Source of the DNA: Gammaproteobacteria bacterium
Lineage (GTDB): Bacteria > Pseudomonadota > Gammaproteobacteria > Steroidobacterales > Rariloculaceae
NCBI GenBank assembly: GCA_004357505.1
Contig: SMWC01000094.1
Span: 1-24,061, forward strand
Direction of reading: 5' to 3'
Length of the DNA: 24,061 nucleotides
In this document: in pieces, positions 1 through 8,193 of the stretch
Layout of the letters: each line of letters starts with the position of its first letter
How positions within the stretch are numbered: position 1 is the first letter of the stretch
Made by a program: the position numbers and the translations under genes
The notes under the pieces: generated by a model
Seen by the model: only the letters and a program-made list of their open reading frames with translations
What the model was told of the DNA's origin: nothing
Databases searched by the model: none

Positions 1-1989
1 CGCAACGATGTTGATGATCTTGATCAGCGGGTTGATGGCCGGGCCTGCGGTGTCTTTGTACGGATCGCCGACGGTGTCGCCCGTCACGGCGGCCTTGTGA
101 GCCTCTGATCCCTTGCCACCGAGATTCCCGTCTTCGATGTACTTCTTCGCGTTATCCCAGGCACCACCGCCGGTCGTCATAGAGATCGCCAAGAACAGGC
201 CGGTCACGATCGTGCCGACGAGCAGACCGCCTAATGCTTGCGGGCCGAGGAGCTGACCGACGACGATCGGTACGAAAATCGGCAGCAGCGACGGCACGAT
301 CATTTCTTTTATCGCAGCCTTGGTCAGTAAGTCGACCGCTGTGGAGTAATCCGGGCGGGCCGTGCCCTCCATGATTCCCGGGATTTCGCGAAACTGTCTT
401 CGAACCTCCTCGACGACCGAACTAGCAGCACGCCCGACAGCTTCCATCGCCATGGCGGCGAAGAGGTAGGGCACCATGCCGCCGATGAACAGGCCGATAA
501 TGACGCGGTGATCGGAGAGGTCGAACCTCATGACACCAAACCCAGCCTCTTCCAAACTGTGGGTATAGTCGGCGAACAACACGAGTGCCGCGAGACCGGC
601 CGAACCGATGGCATAGCCCTTCGTCACTGCCTTGGTGGTGTTTCCGACCGCATCCAACGCATCTGTCACTTTGCGTACTTCCGGCGGCATTCCCGCCATT
701 TCGGCGATGCCGCCGGCATTGTCCGTGATCGGACCGTAGGCATCGAGCGCTACGATCATACCGGTCATGGAAAGCATGCTCGTCGCTGCGATGGCGAGTC
801 CGTAAAGTCCCGCGAGCTGATAAGCGCCCCAGATCGATGCACATACCATGAGCACGGGCAACGCCGTTGATTTCATGGCGACACCCAGCCCGGCGATGAT
901 ATTTGTCGCATGACCAGTGGTCGAGGCACCGGCAATTTTCTTTACCGGCGCGAAATCGGTGCTGGTGTAATATTCTGTGATGACGACCATGGCCGCAGTT
1001 AGTGCGAGACCGACGAGTGCCGCGAAATAGAGATTCAGCGCTCCGTCTCCCATCAACGCGGTAGTGACGGGATAGAAAGCGATGGCCGCCAGCACGCCGG
1101 AAACGATGACACCCTTGTACAAAGCGCCCATGATTTTGCCGCTGTTTGTGCTGACAAAAAACGTTCCGATGATACAAGCGAGAATGGAGACGGCTCCGAG
1201 TACCATCGGGTAGAGCACGGCATTTGGTCCGAGCGATTCCGCAGTAAGACCGCCCAGAAGCATAGTCGCAATGAGTGTGACTGCGTAGGTTTCAAACAGG
1301 TCGGCGGCCATGCCGGCACAATCACCGACGTTGTCGCCGACGTTATCGGCAATCACAGCGGGATTGCGTGGGTCGTCCTCTGGAATACCGGCCTCCAATT
1401 TGCCGACCAGATCGGCACCGACGTCCGCTCCTTTGGTAAAAATACCGCCACCGAGTCGAGCGAAGATCGAGATCAGCGAGCCACCGAAAGCCAGGCCGAT
1501 GAGTGCCCTGAGTACAGCCTCCTCCGCCATTCCCATCGCATGCAGGATGGCGTAATAACCTGCGACGCCTAGTAGCCCCAGGCCCACTACCAGGAGCCCG
1601 GTGATGGCGCCGCCACGGAAAGCGATTCTCAGTGCCGGATTAATGCCCTCCGTCGCCGCCTGGGCGGTTCTGACATTGGCCCGTACCGAGATGAACATTC
1701 CGATGTAGCCTGTCATCGCAGAGAGAGCTGCGCCGATCGCGAACCCGATCGCTGTTGCCCATTCCAGTACTACGCCGAGGATGACGAATAACACGACACC
1801 GACGACTCCGATCGCGGAATACTGCCGGTTCATATAAGCGTTCGCGCCTTCCTGGATGGCCGCTGCAATTTCCTGCATGCGCTCATTACCCGCTGGCTGG
1901 CGAAGGACCCACCTCGCCGAGATCAGGCCGTACAGCAGTGCAAGCACCGAAGCTCCCAAGCAGAGCCACAAAGCGATATCTGGATTCAT
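1..1989 (-). CDS. hppA: Membrane-bound proton-translocating pyrophosphatase, K+-independent type (partial, C-terminus cut by window edge)
   Basis: Integral membrane pump that hydrolyses cytoplasmic PPi and exports protons. The frame is open for 663 codons from ATG 1989 to the window edge; spot translation of rows across the gene showed no stop or frameshift. Family motifs are clear: DVGADLVGKLEAGIPEDDPR, then DNVGDNVGDCAGMAADLFE (the PPi/Mg-binding acidic segment), EYYT, GAWDNAKKYIEDG and a C-terminal GDTVGDPYKDTAGPAINP. Only about 20-40 residues should be missing. The diagnostic segment GNTTKAVTKG carries Lys453 and Thr456, which in this family mark K+-independent H+-PPases (K+-dependent ones have Ala and usually Gly there). 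GGGAGA lies 7 nt before the ATG. It lies 207 bp downstream of the PPi-dependent phosphofructokinase on the same strand, so the two likely share a transcript or regulon. Proton rather than sodium specificity is inferred from subfamily only. Confidence 0.97.
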   Translation of the reverse strand, partial: MNPDIALWLCLGASVLALLYGLISARWVLRQPAGNERMQEIAAAIQEGANAYMNRQYSAIGVVGVVLFVILGVVLEWATAIGFAIGAALSAMTGYIGMFISVRANVRTAQAATEGINPALRIAFRGGAITGLLVVGLGLLGVAGYYAILHAMGMAEEAVLRALIGLAFGGSLISIFARLGGGIFTKGADVGADLVGKLEAGIPEDDPRNPAVIADNVGDNVGDCAGMAADLFETYAVTLIATMLLGGLTAESLGPNAVLYPMVLGAVSILACIIGTFFVSTNSGKIMGALYKGVIVSGVLAAIAFYPVTTALMGDGALNLYFAALVGLALTAAMVVITEYYTSTDFAPVKKIAGASTTGHATNIIAGLGVAMKSTALPVLMVCASIWGAYQLAGLYGLAIAATSMLSMTGMIVALDAYGPITDNAGGIAEMAGMPPEVRKVTDALDAVGNTTKAVTKGYAIGSAGLAALVLFADYTHSLEEAGFGVMRFDLSDHRVIIGLFIGGMVPYLFAAMAMEAVGRAASSVVEEVRRQFREIPGIMEGTARPDYSTAVDLLTKAAIKEMIVPSLLPIFVPIVVGQLLGPQALGGLLVGTIVTGLFLAISMTTGGGAWDNAKKYIEDGNLGGKGSEAHKAAVTGDTVGDPYKDTAGPAINPLIKIINIVA

Positions 1990-2028
1990 TCCGTTTTCTC
2001 CCTATTCTCCCAGCCACCAGGAGTTCGG

Positions 2029-2046
2029 AATCCGCAGAAGCGGATT
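2029..2046. other. Perfect 7-bp inverted repeat upstream of hppA
   Basis: Two 7-base arms (AATCCGC and GCGGATT) flank a 4-base loop, about 40 nt upstream of the hppA start in the 207-bp pfp-hppA gap (1990-2196). It has no T-run on either strand, so it is not a standard intrinsic terminator. It could be a leader structure or a protein site, or chance. I saw no convincing promoter or further gene in this gap. Confidence 0.35.
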
Positions 2047-2196
2047 GTCGAATTCTGGATATGGCAGGGGGCATCTACCCCAAGCGCGACCGACCGCGAA
2101 TTACCTGTTGAGTCCACCGGGTCGGTTGGGGAAACTTTCAGAGTGTCAGTTTTTAATGCGGACCCGTTGTTGTTAGCTTCGCGGTCCGAACGCGCT

Positions 2197-3459
2197 CTAT
2201 TTTAGCACAAAGTCTTTGCGGAGCTTCGGTGCGACCGGGACATGCCGCAACTTCGCGTAGCGGGGTAGCCCGTTGTGATAAGGCGGATAGTCTTCACCAC
2301 GAATCAACGGTTCCAGGTAGCGTCGACAAGCAGCGGTCACGCCGAAGCCGTCGCGGCTGATGAACCCTTTTGGCATCATCTTCTCGCGATTGGCGATTCG
2401 GCTTAACATGACTTGACCGACGGTCCACCGATACGGCCTCTGGGACTTGCGAACGATAGTTGGCATTACCGCGTTTTGCCCCTGCAGCGCCAGCTCAACG
2501 GCCTTCTTGCCGACCGCGTAGGCTTGCTCCACATCTACTTTCGAGGCGATGTGTCGTGCCGAACGCTGGAGGTAATCTGCGATCGCGTAGTGAACCTTGT
2601 GGCCTAAGCGATCCTTGGCTAGCTTGGCGATCATCGGCGCCGCGCCGCCGAGCTGGGCATGACCGAACGCGTCGCGAGTACCGGTCTCTGCGATAAAGCG
2701 GCCGTCGGTATCGCGCGTGCCTTCGGCTACGACCACGACGCAGTAGTCATAACGGCGTACACATTCTTTTACTCGAGCGAGAAAACGAGTCTCGTCGAAA
2801 GGGACTTCTGGGAAGAGAATAATGTGCGGAGCATCTGCTGCTGTCTGTCCGGCGAGCGCCGACGCAGCGGCGATCCAGCCGGCGTGTCGTCCCATGACTT
2901 CCAGAATGAACACCTTTGTCGATGTCTTCGCCATCGAAGCGACGTCTAACGCAACCTCTCGCGTGGAGACTGCCACATACTTCGCGACCGAGCCGAAGCC
3001 GGGACAAACGTCGGTGACCGGCAGGTCATTGTCTACTGTCTTCGGGATTCCGATACAAATAACTGGAAACTTGAGCTTCCTGCTGATCTGGGACACTTTA
3101 TGCGCTGTGTCCATCGAGTCGCCACCGCCGTTATAGAAGAAAAAGCCGATGTCATGTGCCTTGAAAACCTCGATAAGCCGTTCGTACTCCGCGCGGTTCT
3201 CGTCCAGTCCTTTTAGTTTGTAGCGCGCGGAACCGAACGCCCCTCCGGGCGTGTGGCGCAGTGCAGCGATGGTCGCAGCGGATTCCTTGCTGGTGTCGAG
3301 CATATCTTCGGTTAACGCACCGATAATGCCATTCCGCCCAGCGAACACCTTGCCAATCCTGTTCTTATGCTTTCTCGCAGTTTCCAATACCCCACATGCG
3401 GAGGCATTGATAACCGCGGTCATGCCTCCGGATTGAGCGTAGAATGCATTTTGCTTCAC
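2197..3459 (-). CDS. pfp: Pyrophosphate-dependent 6-phosphofructokinase
   Basis: Cytoplasmic enzyme that reversibly phosphorylates fructose 6-phosphate using PPi. The 420-residue protein is of the PFK superfamily: glycine-rich N-terminus (AQSGGMTAVINA), GGGDS at 111-115, KTVDND at 140-145 with the catalytic Asp143, and MGRHAGW at 189-195. Two positions separate PPi from ATP enzymes. Asp114 replaces the Gly that ATP enzymes have in GGDG, and Lys140 replaces the Gly of GTIDND. Both are the PPi-type residues, so the phosphoryl donor call is well supported; substrate preference (F6P versus sedoheptulose 7-phosphate) cannot be read from sequence. The start is GTG at 3459, with GGAGG 4 nt upstream. 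The next gene downstream on the same strand is hppA; adk is divergent upstream. Confidence 0.94.
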   Translation of the reverse strand: MKQNAFYAQSGGMTAVINASACGVLETARKHKNRIGKVFAGRNGIIGALTEDMLDTSKESAATIAALRHTPGGAFGSARYKLKGLDENRAEYERLIEVFKAHDIGFFFYNGGGDSMDTAHKVSQISRKLKFPVICIGIPKTVDNDLPVTDVCPGFGSVAKYVAVSTREVALDVASMAKTSTKVFILEVMGRHAGWIAAASALAGQTAADAPHIILFPEVPFDETRFLARVKECVRRYDYCVVVVAEGTRDTDGRFIAETGTRDAFGHAQLGGAAPMIAKLAKDRLGHKVHYAIADYLQRSARHIASKVDVEQAYAVGKKAVELALQGQNAVMPTIVRKSQRPYRWTVGQVMLSRIANREKMMPKGFISRDGFGVTAACRRYLEPLIRGEDYPPYHNGLPRYAKLRHVPVAPKLRKDFVLK

Positions 3460-3526
3460 GAATCCTCCAATTCAGATTCCTGTGTCGATGGGCTGTCGAG
3501 ACAGGATACCAAAGAGATCGGCTGGA

Positions 3527-3555
3527 TTGACGGCCAGAAGAGTCCGGGATAGTTT
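3527..3555 (+). promoter_or_regulatory. Candidate sigma-70 promoter of adk
   Basis: TTGACG at 3527-3532 (5 of 6 to the -35 consensus), a 17-base spacer, then TAGTTT at 3550-3555 (3 of 6 to the -10). It lies about 45-70 bases before adk in the 140-bp divergent pfp/adk gap. The weak -10 keeps confidence low. Confidence 0.3.
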
Positions 3556-3599
3556 ACGCGTCCCGTATCGGCGCGGCACAGGAACGCGGAGAATTCGCC

Positions 3600-4253
3600 A
3601 TGCGAATCGTATTGCTCGGAGCCCCCGGATCTGGCAAGGGCACTCAGGCACAGCAGCTGCAGAGCGATTACGGCTGGCCCCAGATCTCCACCGGTGACTT
3701 ACTGCGTAAAGCGGTCGCAGCCGGTACCGAGCTTGGTCTCGAGGCGAAAGCTGTCATGGATGCGGGTAATCTTGTTGCTGATGACGTCGTGTTGGGGATC
3801 ATCAAGGACAGACTTAGTAACCATGATGCGAAGACCGGGTTCGTGCTCGATGGCTTCCCGCGTAATCGCACTCAGGCCCAAGATCTGGAAACGGTGCTGT
3901 CGGATCTGGTGAAACAACTCGACGCCGCGGTCCTGATGGACGTCAGCTTCGATATCCTGATGAAGCGATTGACAGGACGACGCACTTGTTCAAAGACCGG
4001 AAAATTATTAAACGTCTATTTCTCCTCGCAGGAAGAACTGGACGAGTGTACCGATGCGGGCGGCGAGTTGCTCATGCGCGTTGATGACAATGAAGCCACT
4101 ATCCGCAACCGTCTGCAGGTTTACGATCAAGCGACGGCACCCTTGATCGATCATTATCGTGCTGGCGGGCTGTTGCGAACGGTGCAGGCTGACGGTACGC
4201 GCGCCGAAGTCTACTCGCGGCTATTGACCGTTCTCGGGGTGGTCAGCCAGTAG
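3600..4253 (+). CDS. adk: Adenylate kinase
   Basis: Interconverts ATP + AMP and 2 ADP in the cytoplasm. The 217-residue protein has the P-loop GAPGSGKGT at 7-15, the AMP-binding STGDLLR near 30-36, DGFPRN near 84-89, and a long-form LID domain beginning TGRR at 125-128. In the LID, Cys130 and Cys150 occupy the first position of each zinc-site pair, but the partner positions are Thr133 and Ala153. A complete Cys4 zinc site is therefore absent; the LID is either a degenerate zinc type or a metal-free variant. GGAG lies 8 nt before the ATG. The last 33 bases overlap the convergent RNase D gene. Its neighbours pfp and hppA also deal with phosphoanhydride economy, although adk is transcribed away from them. 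Confidence 0.97.
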   Translation: MRIVLLGAPGSGKGTQAQQLQSDYGWPQISTGDLLRKAVAAGTELGLEAKAVMDAGNLVADDVVLGIIKDRLSNHDAKTGFVLDGFPRNRTQAQDLETVLSDLVKQLDAAVLMDVSFDILMKRLTGRRTCSKTGKLLNVYFSSQEELDECTDAGGELLMRVDDNEATIRNRLQVYDQATAPLIDHYRAGGLLRTVQADGTRAEVYSRLLTVLGVVSQ

Positions 4254-5324
4254 ACATTGGAGTTCGGCCTGACGCCAGCCGCTGTCCATACGGCCGGACG
4301 TCCTGCCGACCAGAAATTCACCGATTTCTCTACGTGTCGCCAGGACTTCATTGTGGAGCCCCAGCTCGCCGGCGCGAGCTCGAACCCGCTCGTGTAGTGC
4401 CTGCAGCTCTCTCTTCTCCGGACGCTTCGGCGGTAAATGTGTCTCGATGAGCATCCGCTGGTCGGCTCCGTCAGAGTCTTGCAGCGCGGCGAGCAGCTCG
4501 TGGCCGGAACGGTTCGCGAGGCGCCTGGGCATTTCAGCTACGGCTTGCAGTGACTCTAGATTCTCTGGCAACGATTTAGCAATGCGCAGTAGCAATTCAT
4601 CGCTCATTATCCAGCGCCGCGGCTGGTCGAGTGATTGCGCGAATCGCTCACGCCAGGTCACCAATGCCAGCGCGGCGCATTGCCGCTGCGGGTCCATCGA
4701 TCGCAGTCCACGAAGCCGTGTACACAGTGTCAGTGGCGGGGTGACTGGTGGAGTGTTGAGGGCGGCAACGCAATCCGACGTAAGCCAGTCGCCGCGCTGC
4801 AGGACGTTTAGCTTCTGCGCAAGGATTTGCCACAACGGCAGCAGGTATCGAACATCGTCCAGGGCATATCGGACAGCAGCCTCTGGTAGTGGTCGACGGC
4901 TCCAATCGCTGCGCGCAAAGCCTTTGTCTAGGTCAACGCCAAGTTCCTCGGAGAGTAAATCCTGGAGACCGATCTGTGGTGTATGGCCCAATAGTGCTGC
5001 AGCGATCTGTGTGTCGATCAGTTCGTGAGGCAACTGTCTGCCTTGCTGATACATGACTTCTAGATCCTGGCGGGCGCTATGCAGTACCCACGTGCAGTCA
5101 GCCTTGAACAACCGGTTGAACAAAGGCGCTAGATCGATGTCCGCTAAGCAATCGATACAGGCCGTGAGTTTCGGGGTAGCGATCTGTATAAGACAGAGCT
5201 TCGGATAGTAGGTTTTCTCTCGAACGAACTCGGTGTCTAACGCCAACGCTGGTTCTGTAGCAATGCTCGCAAGCAACGCTGTTAACTTACTGTCGGAGTC
5301 TACATACAGATTCGTGTCAGCCAT
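4221..5324 (-). CDS. rnd: Ribonuclease D
   Basis: 3'-5' exoribonuclease that trims tRNA and other small RNA 3' ends. The 367-residue length is typical. The DEDDy exonuclease core is intact: Asp30 and Glu32 in LDTEF, Asp87 in HSARQDLEVM, and Tyr153 with Asp157 in YALDDVRY. A C-terminal HRDC region follows from about residue 210, containing WRERFAQSLDQPRRWI and a second helical repeat to about 365. Start ATG 5324 gives the usual short N-terminus before the first exonuclease motif; no strong ribosome binding site precedes it. Its stop codon lies inside the 3' end of adk on the opposite strand (33-base convergent overlap). Confidence 0.96.
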   Translation of the reverse strand: MADTNLYVDSDSKLTALLASIATEPALALDTEFVREKTYYPKLCLIQIATPKLTACIDCLADIDLAPLFNRLFKADCTWVLHSARQDLEVMYQQGRQLPHELIDTQIAAALLGHTPQIGLQDLLSEELGVDLDKGFARSDWSRRPLPEAAVRYALDDVRYLLPLWQILAQKLNVLQRGDWLTSDCVAALNTPPVTPPLTLCTRLRGLRSMDPQRQCAALALVTWRERFAQSLDQPRRWIMSDELLLRIAKSLPENLESLQAVAEMPRRLANRSGHELLAALQDSDGADQRMLIETHLPPKRPEKRELQALHERVRARAGELGLHNEVLATRREIGEFLVGRTSGRMDSGWRQAELQCLLADHPENGQ

Positions 5325-5352
5325 CCAGTTTATCTACGCTCGTTCGGTACGC

Positions 5353-5373
5353 TATTATCATCAATTAATTGAT
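5353..5373 (+). promoter_or_regulatory. Candidate -10 element followed by a perfect 14-bp palindrome
   Basis: TATTAT at 5353-5358 matches the -10 consensus at 5 of 6 positions; the matching -35 is poor (TTATCT at 5330-5335). Directly after it, 5360-5373 reads ATCAATTAATTGAT, a perfect palindrome. This lies in the 65-bp divergent space between rnd and the membrane protein gene. A palindrome at the probable transcription start suits an operator, but an AT-rich palindrome can also arise by chance. Confidence 0.35.
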
Positions 5374-5389
5374 CTCTGTAGAGAGGCGG

Positions 5390-5926
5390 ATGTCTGGACA
5401 GACGAGCAGTTTATGGCGCCTTGGGCTGGTATTCGTGGAGATAGCTCTGCACCGCCGCGGTCCGGAGCATATACCGGCGTCCGGTTTCTTGTTCGGATTT
5501 CTATTGCTCATCTACGTTACGGTGAGCGTCGTCGCGGCGCAGATCGCACAGCCGCTGTCGCGAGCGGTCGGAATAATGATCTTCGACACGGCGCTCTACG
5601 TTGGCTTCGTTTGGATGGTGCTGGCGATGTTCCAGTATTCGAGTCGCTTCATTCAAACCATCTCGGCGTTACTCGGTTCCGAGACTTTCCTGACACTTAT
5701 CGGAATTCCTATTTTGTTATCGGCGGGTTTCGAGAACGGTGATATCGAAACGCCTAACGCCAGTACATGGCTGTATTTGCTATTGATTCTCTGGTCGATC
5801 GATGTTGCGGGTTTCGTGTTGTCGCGAGCACTGCAACAACCGTATGTTGTAGGTGTATTTGTCGTGCTAGTGTACATGTTCGGTTCGTTCACCCTCGGCG
5901 GGCTTTTGTTTCCCGTAGCTAGCTGA
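5390..5926 (+). CDS. Small multi-pass membrane protein of unknown function, coupled to mpl
   Basis: I do not recognise the family. The 178-residue product has about five hydrophobic segments and few charged residues: roughly residues 31-54, 62-84, 98-114, 126-148 and 153-176. The basic stretch ALHRRGPEH precedes the first, suggesting a cytoplasmic N-terminus. No catalytic motif is visible. The ATG at 5390 is preferred because GAGAGG lies about 3 nt upstream; an in-frame TTG at 5369 would add seven residues. Its TGA shares one base with the mpl ATG (TGATG), so the two are probably translationally coupled. That suggests, without proving, a cell-envelope role. Confidence 0.82.
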   Translation: MSGQTSSLWRLGLVFVEIALHRRGPEHIPASGFLFGFLLLIYVTVSVVAAQIAQPLSRAVGIMIFDTALYVGFVWMVLAMFQYSSRFIQTISALLGSETFLTLIGIPILLSAGFENGDIETPNASTWLYLLLILWSIDVAGFVLSRALQQPYVVGVFVVLVYMFGSFTLGGLLFPVAS

Positions 5927-7314
5927 TGCGCGTTCATATACTTGGTATCTGCGGCACGTTCATGGGCGGCATCGCCGCGTTGGCGAAAGCCGCTGGCCAC
6001 CAGGTCTCCGGTTCCGACGAGAACGTCTATCCGCCAATGAGTACCCAGTTGCGGAAGCTCGGAATCCGCCTCTATGAAGGCTACGATGAACATCAGTTCG
6101 ACGCCGATCTGGACTGCGTAATCGTCGGCAACGTCCTCAGTCGAGGCAATACAGCGGTCGAGACGCTACTGAACTTGGGTCTGCCTTATTACTCCGGACC
6201 GGAGTGGCTGGCCAACAACGTGTTGACCGACAGGTGGGTGCTCGCGGTGGCAGGGACCCACGGCAAGACGACGACGGCCAGCATGCTGACATGGATCCTT
6301 GACTACGCCGGGTTATCGCCGGGCTTCCTGATTGGCGGAGTGCCGATCAATTTCAAGCTCTCGGCCAGTCTGGGTCGGTCGAAGTACTTTGTCGTTGAAG
6401 CGGACGAATATGATACGGCGTTTTTCGATAAGCGAGCGAAGTTCGTCCACTATCGCCCGCGAACATTGGTGATCACTAACATCGAATACGATCACGCGGA
6501 CATCTACTCGGATCTGGATGCGATTCTCTGGCAGTTTCATCAGCTCGTGCGGACCATCCCCAGTCATGGCTTAATTGCGGCGAATGGCCGAGATCAGAAC
6601 ATCGATGACCTCTTGGCGAGAGGCGTGTGGACTCCGGTGGAAACCTTCACCGCGGATGATGAGGCTGCAACCTGGTCCGCCAGTTATGATCTTATCGGCG
6701 CGAAATCACGGTTCAGCGTCTCTCGTCACGGCGAGAAGGTAGGGCAGGCGGATTGGGCGCTGCTGGGGCGTCACAACCTCGAGAACGCATTGGCCGCGCT
6801 AAGCGCTGCGGTGCATGCTGGGGTTGGAATCGCTGTCGCTCTGGAAGCGCTTTCCAGGTTTAAAGGCGTCAAGCGCCGACTCGAGAAAAGAGGCGTGTTC
6901 AAGGGCGTGACTTTGTATGATGATTTTGCCCATCATCCGACTGCTATTCGAACCACGCTCGCCGCGGTCAGGACTCAAAAAGTGGATCAGCGCATCATTG
7001 CGGTGATCGAGCCCAAGTCGAATACGATGCGCATGGGTGTGCACCGCGACGCTCTGCGTGAAGCGTTCGGGAAAGCCGACCGAGTTTTCGTTTTGGCGAC
7101 CGAGGGTCTGAACTGGAGTCCAGAATCTGCGCTAAAGACGTTGGGCGGCAAGCTAACCGTCGCGTGGGACGTCAACGAGCTGCTTGCAGGCCTTCTATCC
7201 GAGTTGCAGTCTGGGGACCAAGTCATCTTAATGTCGAATGGCAATTTTCAAGGCTTGCCCCGGCTACTCCAGCAGGCCCTAAAGAGCGACGAACAAACGG
7301 TGAAAAGTGCGTAG
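5926..7314 (+). CDS. mpl: UDP-N-acetylmuramate:L-alanyl-gamma-D-glutamyl-meso-diaminopimelate ligase
   Basis: Murein recycling ligase that joins the recovered tripeptide L-Ala-gamma-D-Glu-mDAP directly to UDP-MurNAc in the cytoplasm. The 462-residue protein belongs to the Mur ligase family. It has an N-terminal Rossmann segment (HILGICGTFMGG, residues 3-14), the ATP-binding loop GTHGKTTT at 110-117, a central VEADEYDTAFFDKR, TNIEYDHADIY, and the C-terminal DDFAHHPTAI. The ICGTFMGG variant, in place of the MurC-type GIGG, and the EADEYDTAFF segment point to Mpl rather than MurC. It starts inside the stop codon of the upstream membrane protein gene. Downstream it faces the convergent TraB/GumN gene across only 18 bases, with no obvious terminator. 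Confidence 0.95.
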   Translation: MRVHILGICGTFMGGIAALAKAAGHQVSGSDENVYPPMSTQLRKLGIRLYEGYDEHQFDADLDCVIVGNVLSRGNTAVETLLNLGLPYYSGPEWLANNVLTDRWVLAVAGTHGKTTTASMLTWILDYAGLSPGFLIGGVPINFKLSASLGRSKYFVVEADEYDTAFFDKRAKFVHYRPRTLVITNIEYDHADIYSDLDAILWQFHQLVRTIPSHGLIAANGRDQNIDDLLARGVWTPVETFTADDEAATWSASYDLIGAKSRFSVSRHGEKVGQADWALLGRHNLENALAALSAAVHAGVGIAVALEALSRFKGVKRRLEKRGVFKGVTLYDDFAHHPTAIRTTLAAVRTQKVDQRIIAVIEPKSNTMRMGVHRDALREAFGKADRVFVLATEGLNWSPESALKTLGGKLTVAWDVNELLAGLLSELQSGDQVILMSNGNFQGLPRLLQQALKSDEQTVKSA

Positions 7315-7332
7315 CGAGTCGAATTAGCCGGG

Positions 7333-8193
7333 CTAGTGCTCTCGGATCGAGGTGACATTGAGCCCACGCGCTGACAACAGCTCGATGACACTGTCCTCGC
7401 CGACCAGGTGCAGTGCGCCGACGACCACTAGATAGCGTCCGTTGCTTCGCAGCAGCTCTTCAAGCTTTACTGCCCAACGTTGGTTTCGCGCGCTGACGAT
7501 TGCTGTCCGCAACTCGGGAAATTCCTCAAAGTCGACAGTAAGTTCCAGCGCGAGTTCGTCGAGGTTGCCATCGCGCCAATCAGCCACGAGCTTCGACATC
7601 GCCGCTTCTGGTGCCTGAAGATCCGTTAGCGTATGGAGCAGCAGCGCTTCCTGATCTGCCCACGAGAGTGAATCAAAGATACTGATCTGATCACCGAGGG
7701 ACTCCAGCCCGAGGATCTCTTTGCCGTCGGCAACCGAGCGGCGCAAAAGATATTGCTCGAGTCCCTGGCTCGCCCGATAACCGAGGCGGTTCATTCCAAG
7801 ATCCATCAATGTCAGTGCAACAAGCCAGGGCTCCAAATGTTCCAGCAGCATCAGCGGCATACCGAGATCTGCGGCACGAGACTCGGTAAGGTCGTAGACC
7901 CGCGGTGCCAATACCGCTCGTAGTGTGGTCGATGCCGGTAGGATGCCAACCTCCATGAAAGTTGCCTGTACGGCCGACAGATCCAGGTCATCGAGGTCGA
8001 GTTCCATGACCAGCGTATCGGCCTGTCGATAGAGTTCGTCGATCCGTGGGGGTAACGGGTAATCCTGCTCGCGCAGGTAATGGATTGAACCTAGCAGCCA
8101 GAGCTCACCATGCTCGCCGTTGACGTGCCAGGCCGCCGGGTTCCCCCAGGCGGACACACTGAGTAGGCACAAAGTGACAGCCGGCAGCCTCAC
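7333..8193 (-). CDS. TraB/GumN family secreted protein
   Basis: Member of the TraB/GumN (Tiki-like) family, proposed metalloprotease-like proteins whose bacterial function is poorly known. A signal peptide is visible (MRLPAVTLCLLSVSAWG, cleavage near Gly/Asn), indicating export. The family's two conserved GxxH motifs are present: GSIHY close to the mature N-terminus, and GALHLVGEDSVIELL near the C-terminus. VMELDLDD follows the first motif. About 286 residues is normal for the family. I chose GTG 8193 because it forms a GTGA overlap with the cpdA stop; an in-frame GTG at 8217 would add eight basic residues and cannot be excluded, as neither start has a good ribosome binding site. It is probably co-transcribed with cpdA. 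Confidence 0.88.
   Translation of the reverse strand: MRLPAVTLCLLSVSAWGNPAAWHVNGEHGELWLLGSIHYLREQDYPLPPRIDELYRQADTLVMELDLDDLDLSAVQATFMEVGILPASTTLRAVLAPRVYDLTESRAADLGMPLMLLEHLEPWLVALTLMDLGMNRLGYRASQGLEQYLLRRSVADGKEILGLESLGDQISIFDSLSWADQEALLLHTLTDLQAPEAAMSKLVADWRDGNLDELALELTVDFEEFPELRTAIVSARNQRWAVKLEELLRSNGRYLVVVGALHLVGEDSVIELLSARGLNVTSIREH

Noticed and set aside
422..1177. Long minus-strand open frame (251 codons) within hppA
   Set aside because: It is out of frame with the clear H+-PPase reading and is rich in Arg/His/Cys, typical of a shadow of a GC-rich gene.
7325..7336. Small inverted repeat TAGCCGGGCTA between convergent mpl and the TraB/GumN gene, as a terminator
   Set aside because: The stem is only 4-5 bp with almost no loop and no T-run, and it includes the stop codon of the TraB/GumN gene.
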